Source of the DNA: Clostridiisalibacter paucivorans DSM 22131 | GTDB lineage: Bacteria > Bacillota > Clostridia > Tissierellales > Clostridiisalibacteraceae | DNA: 64,000 nt | Assembly: GCF_000620125.1 (NCBI RefSeq) | Contig: NZ_JHVL01000003.1 | Span: forward strand, 78,690-142,689 | Direction of reading: 5' to 3' | Part shown: positions 9,199 through 16,666 of the stretch, one piece after another | Numbering within the stretch: the first letter of the stretch is position 1 | Layout: each line of letters begins with the position of its first letter | Position numbers and translations under genes: made by a program | The notes under the pieces: generated by a model | Told to the model about the DNA's origin: nothing | Databases searched by the model: none | What the model saw: only the letters and a program-made list of their open reading frames with translations

Positions 9199-10201
9199 AC
9201 GTATCCTTCCCTTCTAACCTATGGATTTCTGACTGTACAATATCTACCACTTTATTTTCACTAAATATCTTTGCCTGTTTTATAGCATTTTTTATAGCAA
9301 TATTATCAGAACTTCCATGGGCTTTTATTACGGGCTTCTTCACTCCCAGCAATGGGGCTCCTCCATATTCTCTATAATCTAAGTCCGCTTTAAATGCCTT
9401 TAACCCAGGCTTTAACATCAAAGCTCCTAATTTAGTTAGACTATTTTTCATGAATGCCTTTTTCAAAAGGCTAAAAATAGTCTCAGCAAGCCCTTCAGTA
9501 AGTTTTAATATTATATTTCCCACAAAACCATCACACACCAACACATCTACAATTCCTTTGGGTATATCTCTAGCTTCTACATTTCCATAGAAATTTATAT
9601 CAGTTCCTTGCAATAAGCCAAAGCTTTCTTTAGTAAGCTCATTTCCTTTACCTTCCTCTGTTCCTATGTTTACCAATCCAACAGAGGGACTATCTATCCC
9701 TAAAACCCTTTGACAATATATACTTCCCATTACAGCAAAATGTTGTAAATGTTTTGGCCTACAGTCCGCATTGGCTCCTACATCCATCAATAACGATACA
9801 CCTTTACTAGTAGGATATACTGTTGCCAAAGCAGGTCTATCAATGCCCTTTGTTCTTCCTACTATAAAAAGCCCTCCACTTAATAGTGCTCCAGTATTAC
9901 CTGCTGAAATAAATGCATCTACTTCACTATTTTTCAAAAGCTTTAAACCTACTACCATTGAAGAATTTTTCTTTCTTCTTATAGCCATTACAGGTTTGTC
10001 TTCATTGGTTATTATTTCCTCAGCATTTATTATTTCAATTTTTTCCTCATTGAATTCATACTTCGATAATTCTTTTCTGATTTTACCCTCTATTCCAACT
10101 AATACAATATGTACTCCATACTCCTTAATAGCATCTATAGAACCTTTAACTACTGAATTAGGTGCTTTGTCTCCACCCATAGCATCAACTGCGATCTTCA
10201 T
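9185..10201 (-). CDS. plsX: Phosphate acyltransferase PlsX
   Basis: PlsX converts acyl-ACP to acyl-phosphate, the donor for PlsY in membrane phospholipid synthesis; it is a peripheral membrane enzyme. The 338-residue protein has the N-terminal [14 protein letters not shown] motif, [12 protein letters not shown] and [11 protein letters not shown], all hallmarks of the family. I chose ATG 10201 because AGGAGGGG lies directly upstream; a frame open seven codons further would swallow that site. It overlaps fabH by 14 bp and follows fapR by 26 bp, the standard FapR-regulon order. Confidence 0.97.
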   Translation of the reverse strand: MKIAVDAMGGDKAPNSVVKGSIDAIKEYGVHIVLVGIEGKIRKELSKYEFNEEKIEIINAEEIITNEDKPVMAIRRKKNSSMVVGLKLLKNSEVDAFISAGNTGALLSGGLFIVGRTKGIDRPALATVYPTSKGVSLLMDVGANADCRPKHLQHFAVMGSIYCQRVLGIDSPSVGLVNIGTEEGKGNELTKESFGLLQGTDINFYGNVEARDIPKGIVDVLVCDGFVGNIILKLTEGLAETIFSLLKKAFMKNSLTKLGALMLKPGLKAFKADLDYREYGGAPLLGVKKPVIKAHGSSDNIAIKNAIKQAKIFSENKVVDIVQSEIHRLEGKDTFGKE

Positions 10202-10227
10202 GAAACCCCTCCTAAAATACATATCTG

Positions 10228-10782
10228 TTAAACAGAAACCAATATGAATTTTCCTCTAAACACCTGTTCCTGTCCTGCATATATAAATACATGGACAAAA
10301 TATTTGTTAGTTCTTTGCCTCACAACTTCTGCCTTAGCCACAAGTTTTTGCCCTGCCTTTACCGGTGTTTTATATTTTATATTAGCCACACCCGTCACAG
10401 CTACATTTGCATCTATAACAGCCATAGCAATAGATTCTGCTTGGGCAAAAATATGATGCCCCCTAATTATATTAGTCTTTTTAAAAGCCATTTCTTCTGT
10501 GGTCTCCAATATAGATATTCCATTTTCTCCCAAATTTAGATCTACTAATTCCCCTACTATCTCAGTTCCTCCAATGGATTTCACCTTGGAATAATTCATC
10601 TCTGCAACATTTTTTATCCTCTCTCTTAATTCTGGAATGCCTAGTTCCAATCTATCTAATCTTATAGTCTGAATGCTTACACCAAATATTTCCATCAACT
10701 CTTCATCTGTTAAAAATGGATCTTCTTTTAATCTCTTTTTTAGGTTTTCTTGCCTTTCTTTCTTGGATAGTCTTTTTTTCAT
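10228..10782 (-). CDS. fapR: Malonyl-CoA-responsive fatty-acid/phospholipid regulator FapR
   Basis: FapR represses fab and pls genes and is released by malonyl-CoA or malonyl-ACP. The 184-residue protein has an N-terminal DeoR-like helix-turn-helix ([24 protein letters not shown], about residues 16-40), a linker helix with [18 protein letters not shown], and a C-terminal hotdog effector domain ([29 protein letters not shown]). Its own promoter region holds a near-perfect FapR operator at 10810-10826, so autoregulation is expected. ATG 10782 follows GAGGTGG. Confidence 0.96.
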   Translation of the reverse strand: MKKRLSKKERQENLKKRLKEDPFLTDEELMEIFGVSIQTIRLDRLELGIPELRERIKNVAEMNYSKVKSIGGTEIVGELVDLNLGENGISILETTEEMAFKKTNIIRGHHIFAQAESIAMAVIDANVAVTGVANIKYKTPVKAGQKLVAKAEVVRQRTNKYFVHVFIYAGQEQVFRGKFILVSV

Positions 10783-10809
10783 AATTCCACCTCAAGTTAT
10801 AACTTCAAT

Positions 10810-10826
10810 TTAGTACCTGTTACTAA
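10810..10826 (-). promoter_or_regulatory. FapR operator
   Basis: The 17-bp sequence TTAGTACCTGTTACTAA has TTAGTA and TACTAA half-sites around a 5-bp centre and matches the known Bacillus FapR site closely. It begins about 5 bp downstream of the -10 box at 10832-10837, covering the predicted transcription start, so bound FapR would block initiation. The gene immediately downstream is fapR. Confidence 0.9.
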
Positions 10827-10831
10827 CACTT

Positions 10832-10860
10832 AGTATATATCATTGGTTATAAAAATTCAA
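10832..10860 (-). promoter_or_regulatory. Sigma-A promoter of fapR-plsX-fab
   Basis: On the minus strand TTGAAT (10860-10855) and TATACT (10837-10832) are separated by exactly 17 bp. The predicted start falls inside the FapR operator. It lies just downstream of the rpmF terminator, so the lipid genes can be expressed independently of yceD-rpmF. Confidence 0.8.
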
Positions 10861-10872
10861 GCTTTTTATTGC

Positions 10873-10908
10873 AAAATAAAAAAGATAGCGAAATTAATCA
10901 CTATCTTT
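10873..10908 (-). terminator. Rho-independent terminator after rpmF
   Basis: Arms AAAGATAG (10908-10901 on the minus strand) and CTATCTTT (10888-10881) with a 12-nt loop are followed by a run of six T and then ATT on the minus strand. It separates yceD-rpmF from the FapR-controlled promoter and may be leaky. Confidence 0.75.
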
Positions 10909-10912
10909 AAAA

Positions 10913-11092
10913 TTATTGTGCATCTATAACTTCTTCATTTTTATAATATCCACATTCTTTACATACTCTATGAGGTAATTTTAACTCATGGCATTGTGGA
11001 CACTCTACAAACATTGGTTTGTTTAACTTGCTATTAGAGGCTCTTCTTTTATCTCTTTTAGCCTTAGACGTTTTTCGCTTAGGTACAGCCAT
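10913..11092 (-). CDS. rpmF: Ribosomal protein bL32
   Basis: A 59-residue large-subunit ribosomal protein. It begins [18 protein letters not shown] and carries a four-Cys zinc ribbon (CPQC and CKEC), the zinc-containing form of bL32. ATG 11092 is preceded by an AGGGGGTG-type site. It lies 17 bp after yceD, the usual pairing in bacteria. The terminator at 10873-10908 follows its stop codon. Confidence 0.97.
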   Translation of the reverse strand: MAVPKRKTSKAKRDKRRASNSKLNKPMFVECPQCHELKLPHRVCKECGYYKNEEVIDAQ

Positions 11093-11109
11093 TATGACAC
11101 CCCCTTAAA

Positions 11110-11616
11110 TCAATCTATTAATTCCTTTAATTTAGCCAGACGAGGATCAATATCTATATCACTGCATCCACAGTCTCCCTCATTCAAATCCTTTCCACAT
11201 TGAGGACAAATCCCTTTACAATCCTCTTTACATGTAGATTTCATAGGTAAAGACATCATTATTAAAAAAACCGCTACCTCTTTTAAATCAATCTTGCCTT
11301 TATCATAGTGTATAACAAAGATATCATCTTCTTCATCTACTGTTTTTCCTTTTTCAAGTACAATACCATCAAAAGATATAGTATTGCTATTCTTAAATTC
11401 AATTAAACACCTATCACATACATCTATATACTCATAAAATAAATCTCCATATACAAATATATCTTCTTCTGATTTTAGTATTTTACCATCAAAGGATATT
11501 GGCCAATTAAATTTTAATATCTTTCCATTAACCTTCAAATCTTTAATACGAAATTTTTCTGATATAGAAATCTCATCAACTATACCATTTAAAATTTTTG
11601 AAATATCGACAATCAT
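11110..11616 (-). CDS. yceD: YceD/DUF177 family protein (23S rRNA accumulation protein)
   Basis: A 168-residue DUF177 protein. The family is encoded just before rpmF and has been linked to 23S rRNA accumulation; the molecular role is unclear. The sequence shows the beta-rich N-terminus, a CDRCLIEF motif in the middle, and a Cys-rich zinc-binding tail (CKEDCKGICPQCGKDLNEG, then CGC). ATG 11616 follows GAGGTGATTTGA. Its promoter at 11648-11676 is a perfect sigma-A consensus, about 25 nt from the predicted start to the ATG. Confidence 0.93.
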   Translation of the reverse strand: MIVDISKILNGIVDEISISEKFRIKDLKVNGKILKFNWPISFDGKILKSEEDIFVYGDLFYEYIDVCDRCLIEFKNSNTISFDGIVLEKGKTVDEEDDIFVIHYDKGKIDLKEVAVFLIMMSLPMKSTCKEDCKGICPQCGKDLNEGDCGCSDIDIDPRLAKLKELID

Positions 11617-11647
11617 TCAAATCACCTCATGATAATAGCCAAACTCA

Positions 11648-11676
11648 ATTATATAAACTGATGAGATCTTTGTCAA
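11648..11676 (-). promoter_or_regulatory. Perfect-consensus sigma-A promoter for yceD-rpmF
   Basis: TTGACA (11676-11671) and TATAAT (11653-11648) with a 17-bp spacer on the minus strand, all twelve hexamer bases matching consensus. It lies in the gap after ackA and 32 bp upstream of yceD. Confidence 0.93.
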
Positions 11677-11718
11677 GAGTTTTTTATTGTTATTTTTAGC
11701 TAAAAAATATAATATGGA

Positions 11719-12909
11719 TTAAGCATATTTTACTGTATCTCTAGCTATCATAAGTTCTTCATTTGTAGGTATTATTAGAACCTTAACTTTAGAATCACCA
11801 GCACTTATTAAAATTTCTTCTCCTCTAGTATTATTCTTTTCTTCATCTATATTTATACCTAAGAATTGAAGCCCTTCACAGATATCTTTTCTAGCAGCAG
11901 CAGAGTTTTCGCCTAGTCCTGCTGTAAATACTATTACATTGACTCCATCCATTATTGCAGCATATGCACCAATATATTTTTTCACTCTGGCAGTAAATTT
12001 ATCCAATGCTAATTTAGCCCTTTGATCGCCTTTGTCCGCAGCTCCTTCTATATCTCTAAAATCACTGCTAACGCCAGAAATGCCCAAAACTCCTGATTCT
12101 TTGTTCAACAAATTATTTATACCATCTATATCCAAATTTTCTTTTTCCATCAAATATGTTATTATAGCTGGATCTAAGTCTCCAGACCTTGTCCCCATAG
12201 CAAGTCCTTCTAATGGAGTAAAGCCCATACTTGTATCTATAGATTTACCATTCTTAACCGCTGTCAAACTTGCACCATTTCCTAAGTGACAAGTTATTAG
12301 TTTTAAGTCCTCTAATTTCTCATTTAGCATTTCAGCAGCTCTATTTGCAACATATTTGTGAGATGTTCCATGGAAACCATATCTTCTTATACCATATTTT
12401 TCGTAAAGTTCATATGGAATAGGATATATGTAAGATGATGCTGGCATAGTTTGATGGAAAGCAGTATCAAATACAGCTACCATAGGAGTATTTGGCATCA
12501 ATTCCTTACATGCATTAATACCCATAATATTTGGTGGATTATGAAGTGGCGCTAATTCTGCACATTCCTCTATAGCTTTCATTACTTCATCATCAATTTT
12601 TACTGAATCAGAAAATTTTTCTCCTCCATGCACTACTCTATGTCCCACTGCACCTATCTCATCCATTGATTTTACTGCACCATGTTCAGGATTCACTAGG
12701 GCATCCAATACTATCTTAAGCGCTACCTTATGATTTTCCATAGGTTTTTGTATAACTACTTTTTCTTTCCCTGTAGGTTTATGGGTTATTACCGAACCTT
12801 CTATACCTATTCTTTCTCCTAAACCTTTAGCTAAAACACTTTCATTAGTCATGTCAATTAATTGATATTTTAATGATGAACTTCCACAGTTAATAACTAG
12901 TACTTTCAT
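11719..12909 (-). CDS. ackA: Acetate kinase
   Basis: AckA interconverts acetyl-phosphate + ADP and acetate + ATP, the substrate-level phosphorylation step of acetogenic fermentation. The 396-residue protein has both signatures: [17 protein letters not shown] at the N-terminus and [11 protein letters not shown] with [10 protein letters not shown] in the middle, plus TCHLGNGAS and GTRSGDLDP. The gene is alone in its unit; no pta is adjacent. ATG 12909 follows AGGAGGTAG. It is divergent from tmcAL, whose product consumes acetate. Confidence 0.98.
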   Translation of the reverse strand: MKVLVINCGSSSLKYQLIDMTNESVLAKGLGERIGIEGSVITHKPTGKEKVVIQKPMENHKVALKIVLDALVNPEHGAVKSMDEIGAVGHRVVHGGEKFSDSVKIDDEVMKAIEECAELAPLHNPPNIMGINACKELMPNTPMVAVFDTAFHQTMPASSYIYPIPYELYEKYGIRRYGFHGTSHKYVANRAAEMLNEKLEDLKLITCHLGNGASLTAVKNGKSIDTSMGFTPLEGLAMGTRSGDLDPAIITYLMEKENLDIDGINNLLNKESGVLGISGVSSDFRDIEGAADKGDQRAKLALDKFTARVKKYIGAYAAIMDGVNVIVFTAGLGENSAAARKDICEGLQFLGINIDEEKNNTRGEEILISAGDSKVKVLIIPTNEELMIARDTVKYA

Positions 12910-12945
12910 GTTCTACCTCCTAGACATTATATTCTCAATAATACA

Positions 12946-12974
12946 ATATTAATATATTAAACAAAAAAAATCAA
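12946..12974 (-). promoter_or_regulatory. Probable sigma-A promoter of ackA
   Basis: TTGATT (12974-12969) and TAATAT (12951-12946) with a 17-bp spacer on the minus strand, about 37 nt from the -10 box to the ackA ATG. The surrounding DNA is very A/T-rich, so chance matches are easy. Confidence 0.45.
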
Positions 12975-13084
12975 CCTCATTGAAATTTTTATTATTTTAA
13001 TTTGTATTATTACTAGATATGTTTAAGATATTATTATAGACTATGTAATATAGCATTCTACTATTATTGTGGAGGTGTTTATTT

Positions 13085-14338
13085 ATGGAAACAGTAGGTA
13101 TAGTAACTGAATATAATCCCTTTCATAATGGCCATTTATACCATTTAAATAAAGCAAAAGAAAAAACAGGATGTAAATATGTAGTTTCAGTAATGAGTGG
13201 TAATTTTGTTCAACGGGGCGAGCCAGCCATATTAGACAAATGGACACGGGCCAAAATGGCAATAGATAACGGTGTTGATTTAGTTTTCGAAATCCCTTCA
13301 ATCTATTCTTGTCAAAGTGCAGAATTCTACGCAGAAGGATCAATAAAACTACTAGATGGATTAGGATTTATAGATTCATTGTGCTTTGGTAGTGAATGTG
13401 GCAGTATACATCCATTGAATACGATATCTAATTTACTAATTAAAGAACCACCAGCATTCAAAGACTCATTAAAATACTATTTAAACAAAGGCCTGCCCTT
13501 TCCAAAAGCTAGAAGCCATGCCCTCACAAAGTATCTTTCAAAATATAATTTAGAATATGATATTGACTCCATATTGTCTAATCCCAATAATATATTGGGA
13601 ATAGAATATTTAAAAACCCTTAACTCAATAAAAGGCAATATCAGACCCTTTACAATAAAAAGAATAGGTGCCCATTACAACTCAACTGAACTTGATAAAA
13701 ATATATCTAGTGCCACTGCCATTAGAAAAGAAATACTTCATTCATATGACTTACAAAATATATCTGGGTTTATTCCTAACAATTGTTATCTATATATCAA
13801 GGATTTTTTAAAAAAGTATAACAATGTTAATAGTTTGGAGAATTATACCAAAATAATACTATATCTCTTATCAACTAGACATAATCAATTTTTGTCTGAA
13901 ATAATGGACATAGATGAAGGTTTGGATAACAGAATCATTAAATATCTAAAAAATTATTCTTCTATTATTGATTTTTTAGATAATATTAAAACCAAAAGGT
14001 ATACATTCACTAGACTCCAAAGAATTTTAATCCACCTATTGTTGGGCATCGATCAATATACATTCAAAGAGTTACACAAAAAAGGTCCTCAATATTTAAG
14101 GCTTTTAGGTGCCAGTAAAAATGGCCTGTACCTTTTATCTAAAAATAAGAATTCCTGCAAACTACCCATAATAACCAAATTTGCAGATTATAAAAAACAT
14201 TCTTCATTGCATTTAGAAAAGATGATATCCTTTGACATAGAGGCTACTAATGTATATTTTCTTGGACTAAATTCAAATCAGTATAAAAACAATTTGGATT
14301 TTTTTGTTTCTCCATATATTAAAAAGGAGTGTGATTAA
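13085..14338 (+). CDS. tmcAL: tRNA(Met) cytidine acetate ligase TmcAL
   Basis: TmcAL makes N4-acetylcytidine at the wobble position of elongator tRNA-Met using acetate and ATP. The 417-residue protein begins METVGIVTEYNPFHNGHLYH, with the nucleotidyltransferase HxGH motif (HNGH), then SVMSGNFVQRGEPA and FGSECGS, all hallmarks of the former DUF795/YlbM family. ATG 13085 follows GGAGGTG; a TTG-type start six codons upstream would precede that site. It starts a plus-strand run and is divergent from ackA; the glycosylase gene follows after 2 bp. Confidence 0.94.
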   Translation: METVGIVTEYNPFHNGHLYHLNKAKEKTGCKYVVSVMSGNFVQRGEPAILDKWTRAKMAIDNGVDLVFEIPSIYSCQSAEFYAEGSIKLLDGLGFIDSLCFGSECGSIHPLNTISNLLIKEPPAFKDSLKYYLNKGLPFPKARSHALTKYLSKYNLEYDIDSILSNPNNILGIEYLKTLNSIKGNIRPFTIKRIGAHYNSTELDKNISSATAIRKEILHSYDLQNISGFIPNNCYLYIKDFLKKYNNVNSLENYTKIILYLLSTRHNQFLSEIMDIDEGLDNRIIKYLKNYSSIIDFLDNIKTKRYTFTRLQRILIHLLLGIDQYTFKELHKKGPQYLRLLGASKNGLYLLSKNKNSCKLPIITKFADYKKHSSLHLEKMISFDIEATNVYFLGLNSNQYKNNLDFFVSPYIKKECD

Positions 14339-14340
14339 CT

Positions 14341-14985
14341 TTGTCCCACAATAAAATTCAGCATATATATAATGTACTTCATGAAACCTTAGGAGTTCAA
14401 AATTGGTGGCCAGCAGATTCCCAATTCGAGGTAATTATCGGTGCAATACTTACTCAAAATACATCATGGAACAATGTAGAAAAAGCTATAAAAAATCTAA
14501 AACCCTTTTTGACTCCAGAAATAATCTATGAAATGGATATAGAAAAATTAGCAATACTAATAAAACCCAGTGGTTTTTTTAATATAAAAGCAAAACGCAT
14601 AAAAAATTTTCTCAATTGGTTTTATAAATATGATTTTTCCATTGATAGATTAGAAAAAATAGAGACTGAAAAATTAAGAAATATGTTGTTGTCAATAAAT
14701 GGTATAGGAAAAGAAACAGCTGATTCAATACTTCTATATGCATTAGATAAAGAAGCTTTTGTAGTAGATGCATATACAAAAAGAATCATGACTAGGATAG
14801 GAATTACAGATAATGACAATTATGATATATTACAAAAGCTCTTTATAGACAACCTTCCAAAAAATACATACATATATAATGAATATCATGCATTAATTGT
14901 ATCATTAGCTAAAAAATATTGTAGGAAAAATCCCATATGCAACAATTGTCCATTAAATATGCTTTGTAAACATGTACAGTATTAA
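14341..14985 (+). CDS. HhH-GPD DNA glycosylase, endonuclease III superfamily (MagIII-like, COG2231)
   Basis: A 214-residue helix-hairpin-helix GPD base-excision glycosylase. WWPADSQFEVIIGAILTQNTSW and KPSGFFNIKAKRI resemble the Helicobacter 3-methyladenine glycosylase MagIII (from memory). The HhH is INGIGKETADSI: where Nth has its catalytic Lys there is Glu, so a beta-lyase activity is unlikely. The catalytic Asp is kept in VVDAYTKRI. A four-Cys Fe-S loop (C-x6-C-x2-C-x5-C) closes the protein, unlike MagIII as I remember it. Start TTG at 14341 follows GGAGTG; it begins 2 bp after tmcAL. Confidence 0.82.
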   Translation: MSHNKIQHIYNVLHETLGVQNWWPADSQFEVIIGAILTQNTSWNNVEKAIKNLKPFLTPEIIYEMDIEKLAILIKPSGFFNIKAKRIKNFLNWFYKYDFSIDRLEKIETEKLRNMLLSINGIGKETADSILLYALDKEAFVVDAYTKRIMTRIGITDNDNYDILQKLFIDNLPKNTYIYNEYHALIVSLAKKYCRKNPICNNCPLNMLCKHVQY

Positions 14986-14995
14986 AATTATTAAT

Positions 14996-15018
14996 CCTCG
15001 AGCTCAAATAACTCGAGG
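14996..15018. terminator. Hairpin in the convergent gap (glycosylase / Cys-rich gene)
   Basis: Seven-base arms CCTCGAG and CTCGAGG flank a 9-nt loop. It covers the stop codon of the minus-strand Cys-rich gene and lies 11 bp after the glycosylase stop. On the minus strand it is followed by ATTAATAATTTTAA, a weak U-rich tail. Confidence 0.55.
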
Positions 15019-15222
15019 ATGCTCCTCCAAATCTCTCTTAACTTCTTTTGTAGTCACTATGCCTTTTCTTATGGCACATTTAGGACAATACGCTTCAGCA
15101 CAACCATTCATAGTAGATATTACAGCTCCACATTCCTTACAAATTAATATGCAAGCACATGCAGTTCCTGTTGCCGCTAATATTTTTTCCCCATTTATAG
15201 TATAACCTATAACTTTTTCCAT
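15004..15222 (-). CDS. Small Cys-rich protein, probable zinc ribbon (unrecognised)
   Basis: A 72-residue protein I do not recognise. It has seven cysteines: C22, C24, then C28-x2-C31, C41 and C46-x2-C49. The two CxxC knuckles suggest one bound zinc. The N-terminus is beta-like (VIGYTINGEKILAATG) and the C-terminal 20 residues are charged (TTKEVKRDLEEHP). No signal peptide or membrane segment is seen. ATG 15222 has GAGGGTGGTGAAG upstream. It is divergent from ylbJ and convergent with the glycosylase gene. The plus-strand frame over the same DNA has no ribosome site and is rejected. Likely real; function unknown. Confidence 0.7.
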   Translation of the reverse strand: MEKVIGYTINGEKILAATGTACACILICKECGAVISTMNGCAEAYCPKCAIRKGIVTTKEVKRDLEEHPRVI

Positions 15223-15349
15223 AGCTTCACCACCCTCTTATTATATTTATATTCTTAAGACTAATTTAATGTTAATATGATATATCTAAAACTCATATAA
15301 ATAATAAACATTAAATATAATATAAGAGGTTGAATATGGAGGGATAATT

Positions 15350-16567
15350 ATGAATTATATTAAAAAATACATAAATAATATAGGTTACATATTTATTATT
15401 ATATTCTTAATCTATATAACAATCACATTGATTGTATATCCAGATAAGATGATAAAGGCTTCTATCGATGGAGTAGATACTTGGTTTTATACAGTGCTAC
15501 CTTCTCTATTGCCTTTTTTCATAATCTCAGAACTATTAATGAAATTAGGGGTATTGGACTTTATCTCTCTCATGTTAGAACCCTTTATGAGGCCTTTATT
15601 TAATGTCCCTGGTGAAGGTTCTTTCACCTTTGCCATGAGTATAACTTCAGGTTATCCAGTAGGAGCAAAATTGGTTTCCCAACTAACTAACCAAAAAAAA
15701 ATTTCCATATACGAAGGACAAAGATTATTATCTTTTTGTTCCACTTCTGGTCCTCTTTTTATGATAGGAGCTGTTTCAGTAGGTATGCTAAATTCCCAAG
15801 CTTTAGCTCCATTAATAGCAATTCCCCATTACTTATCAGCTATAGCTATGGGCCTACTATTTAAATATTATAAAGTAGATAAAAAAACTCCATATAAAAA
15901 TAAAAATTATAAATACAATATAAAAAAGATAAGAAAATATAGACAAATAAAAAAAATCAGCATAGGCAAAGTATTAAATAATAGTGTAAATGATTCTTTC
16001 AAAACTATATTATTAATAGGAGGATTTATAATCCTCTATTCAGTAATAATCGAAGCACTAAACATATCTAAAATTATAGATCTAATATCGTATGTTCTAA
16101 TGAAAATCATACCTTTTTCTCAAAATAAAGATGTATACAAAGGGCTAATTGCTGGTTTCATTGAAGTAACCAATGGCTGTAAATTAATAGCAGAATCCAA
16201 TGCTCAAAATATTGGATTTAAACTTTGCTTGATAAATTTCTTAATAGGATGGAGCGGATTGTCTATACATAGTCAAGTGGCTACATTTATGTTTGAATCA
16301 AAAATAAAAATGAGCATTTACATTTTATCTAAATTTTTACAAGGTGTCTTTGCTTCTCTATTTACAATTATAATATTAAAATTAAACCTATTTAATCTCT
16401 CTATATCAGTAGCCAAAAATTTAGTTTTTGAAAAAAATATGAGTTTCATAAATTTATTTGTTAAAAATACAAAAATATTTATTTTTATTATTATTATTAC
16501 TCTAATCTTATCTGTGATAAATTTATTAATATTTAAGGCTATTTCCATATTTAAAAAAGAGTATTAA
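15350..16567 (+). CDS. ylbJ: Sporulation integral membrane protein YlbJ
   Basis: YlbJ is a polytopic membrane protein of the nucleoside-recognition (Gate) family, made under sigma-E in the mother cell and needed for spore cortex integrity in Bacillus. The 405-residue protein has about eight hydrophobic helices, the paired motifs TVLPSLLPFFIISELL and SGYPVGAKLVSQL, and a second Gate half around EVTNGCKLIAES and GWSGLSIHSQ. ATG 15350 follows GGAGGG. About 50 bp upstream, CATATAAA (15294-15301) with TTAATAT about 15 bp before it is a loose match to a sigma-E promoter. The 96-bp gap to the next gene has no clear terminator. Confidence 0.93.
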   Translation: MNYIKKYINNIGYIFIIIFLIYITITLIVYPDKMIKASIDGVDTWFYTVLPSLLPFFIISELLMKLGVLDFISLMLEPFMRPLFNVPGEGSFTFAMSITSGYPVGAKLVSQLTNQKKISIYEGQRLLSFCSTSGPLFMIGAVSVGMLNSQALAPLIAIPHYLSAIAMGLLFKYYKVDKKTPYKNKNYKYNIKKIRKYRQIKKISIGKVLNNSVNDSFKTILLIGGFIILYSVIIEALNISKIIDLISYVLMKIIPFSQNKDVYKGLIAGFIEVTNGCKLIAESNAQNIGFKLCLINFLIGWSGLSIHSQVATFMFESKIKMSIYILSKFLQGVFASLFTIIILKLNLFNLSISVAKNLVFEKNMSFINLFVKNTKIFIFIIIITLILSVINLLIFKAISIFKKEY

Positions 16568-16666
16568 ACTAAAGTCATCGAATATTTTTTAGTTTTTTTA
16601 GTTGAAATGTTCGTATTTTGTGATATTATTATATTGTCGATAATATACAAGATAGGATGTGAGGAT

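Noticed and set aside
14972..15205. A plus-strand open frame of 77 codons over the Cys-rich gene
   Set aside because: It begins inside the end of the glycosylase gene without a ribosome site, and the opposite strand has a better start, cysteine motifs and terminator.
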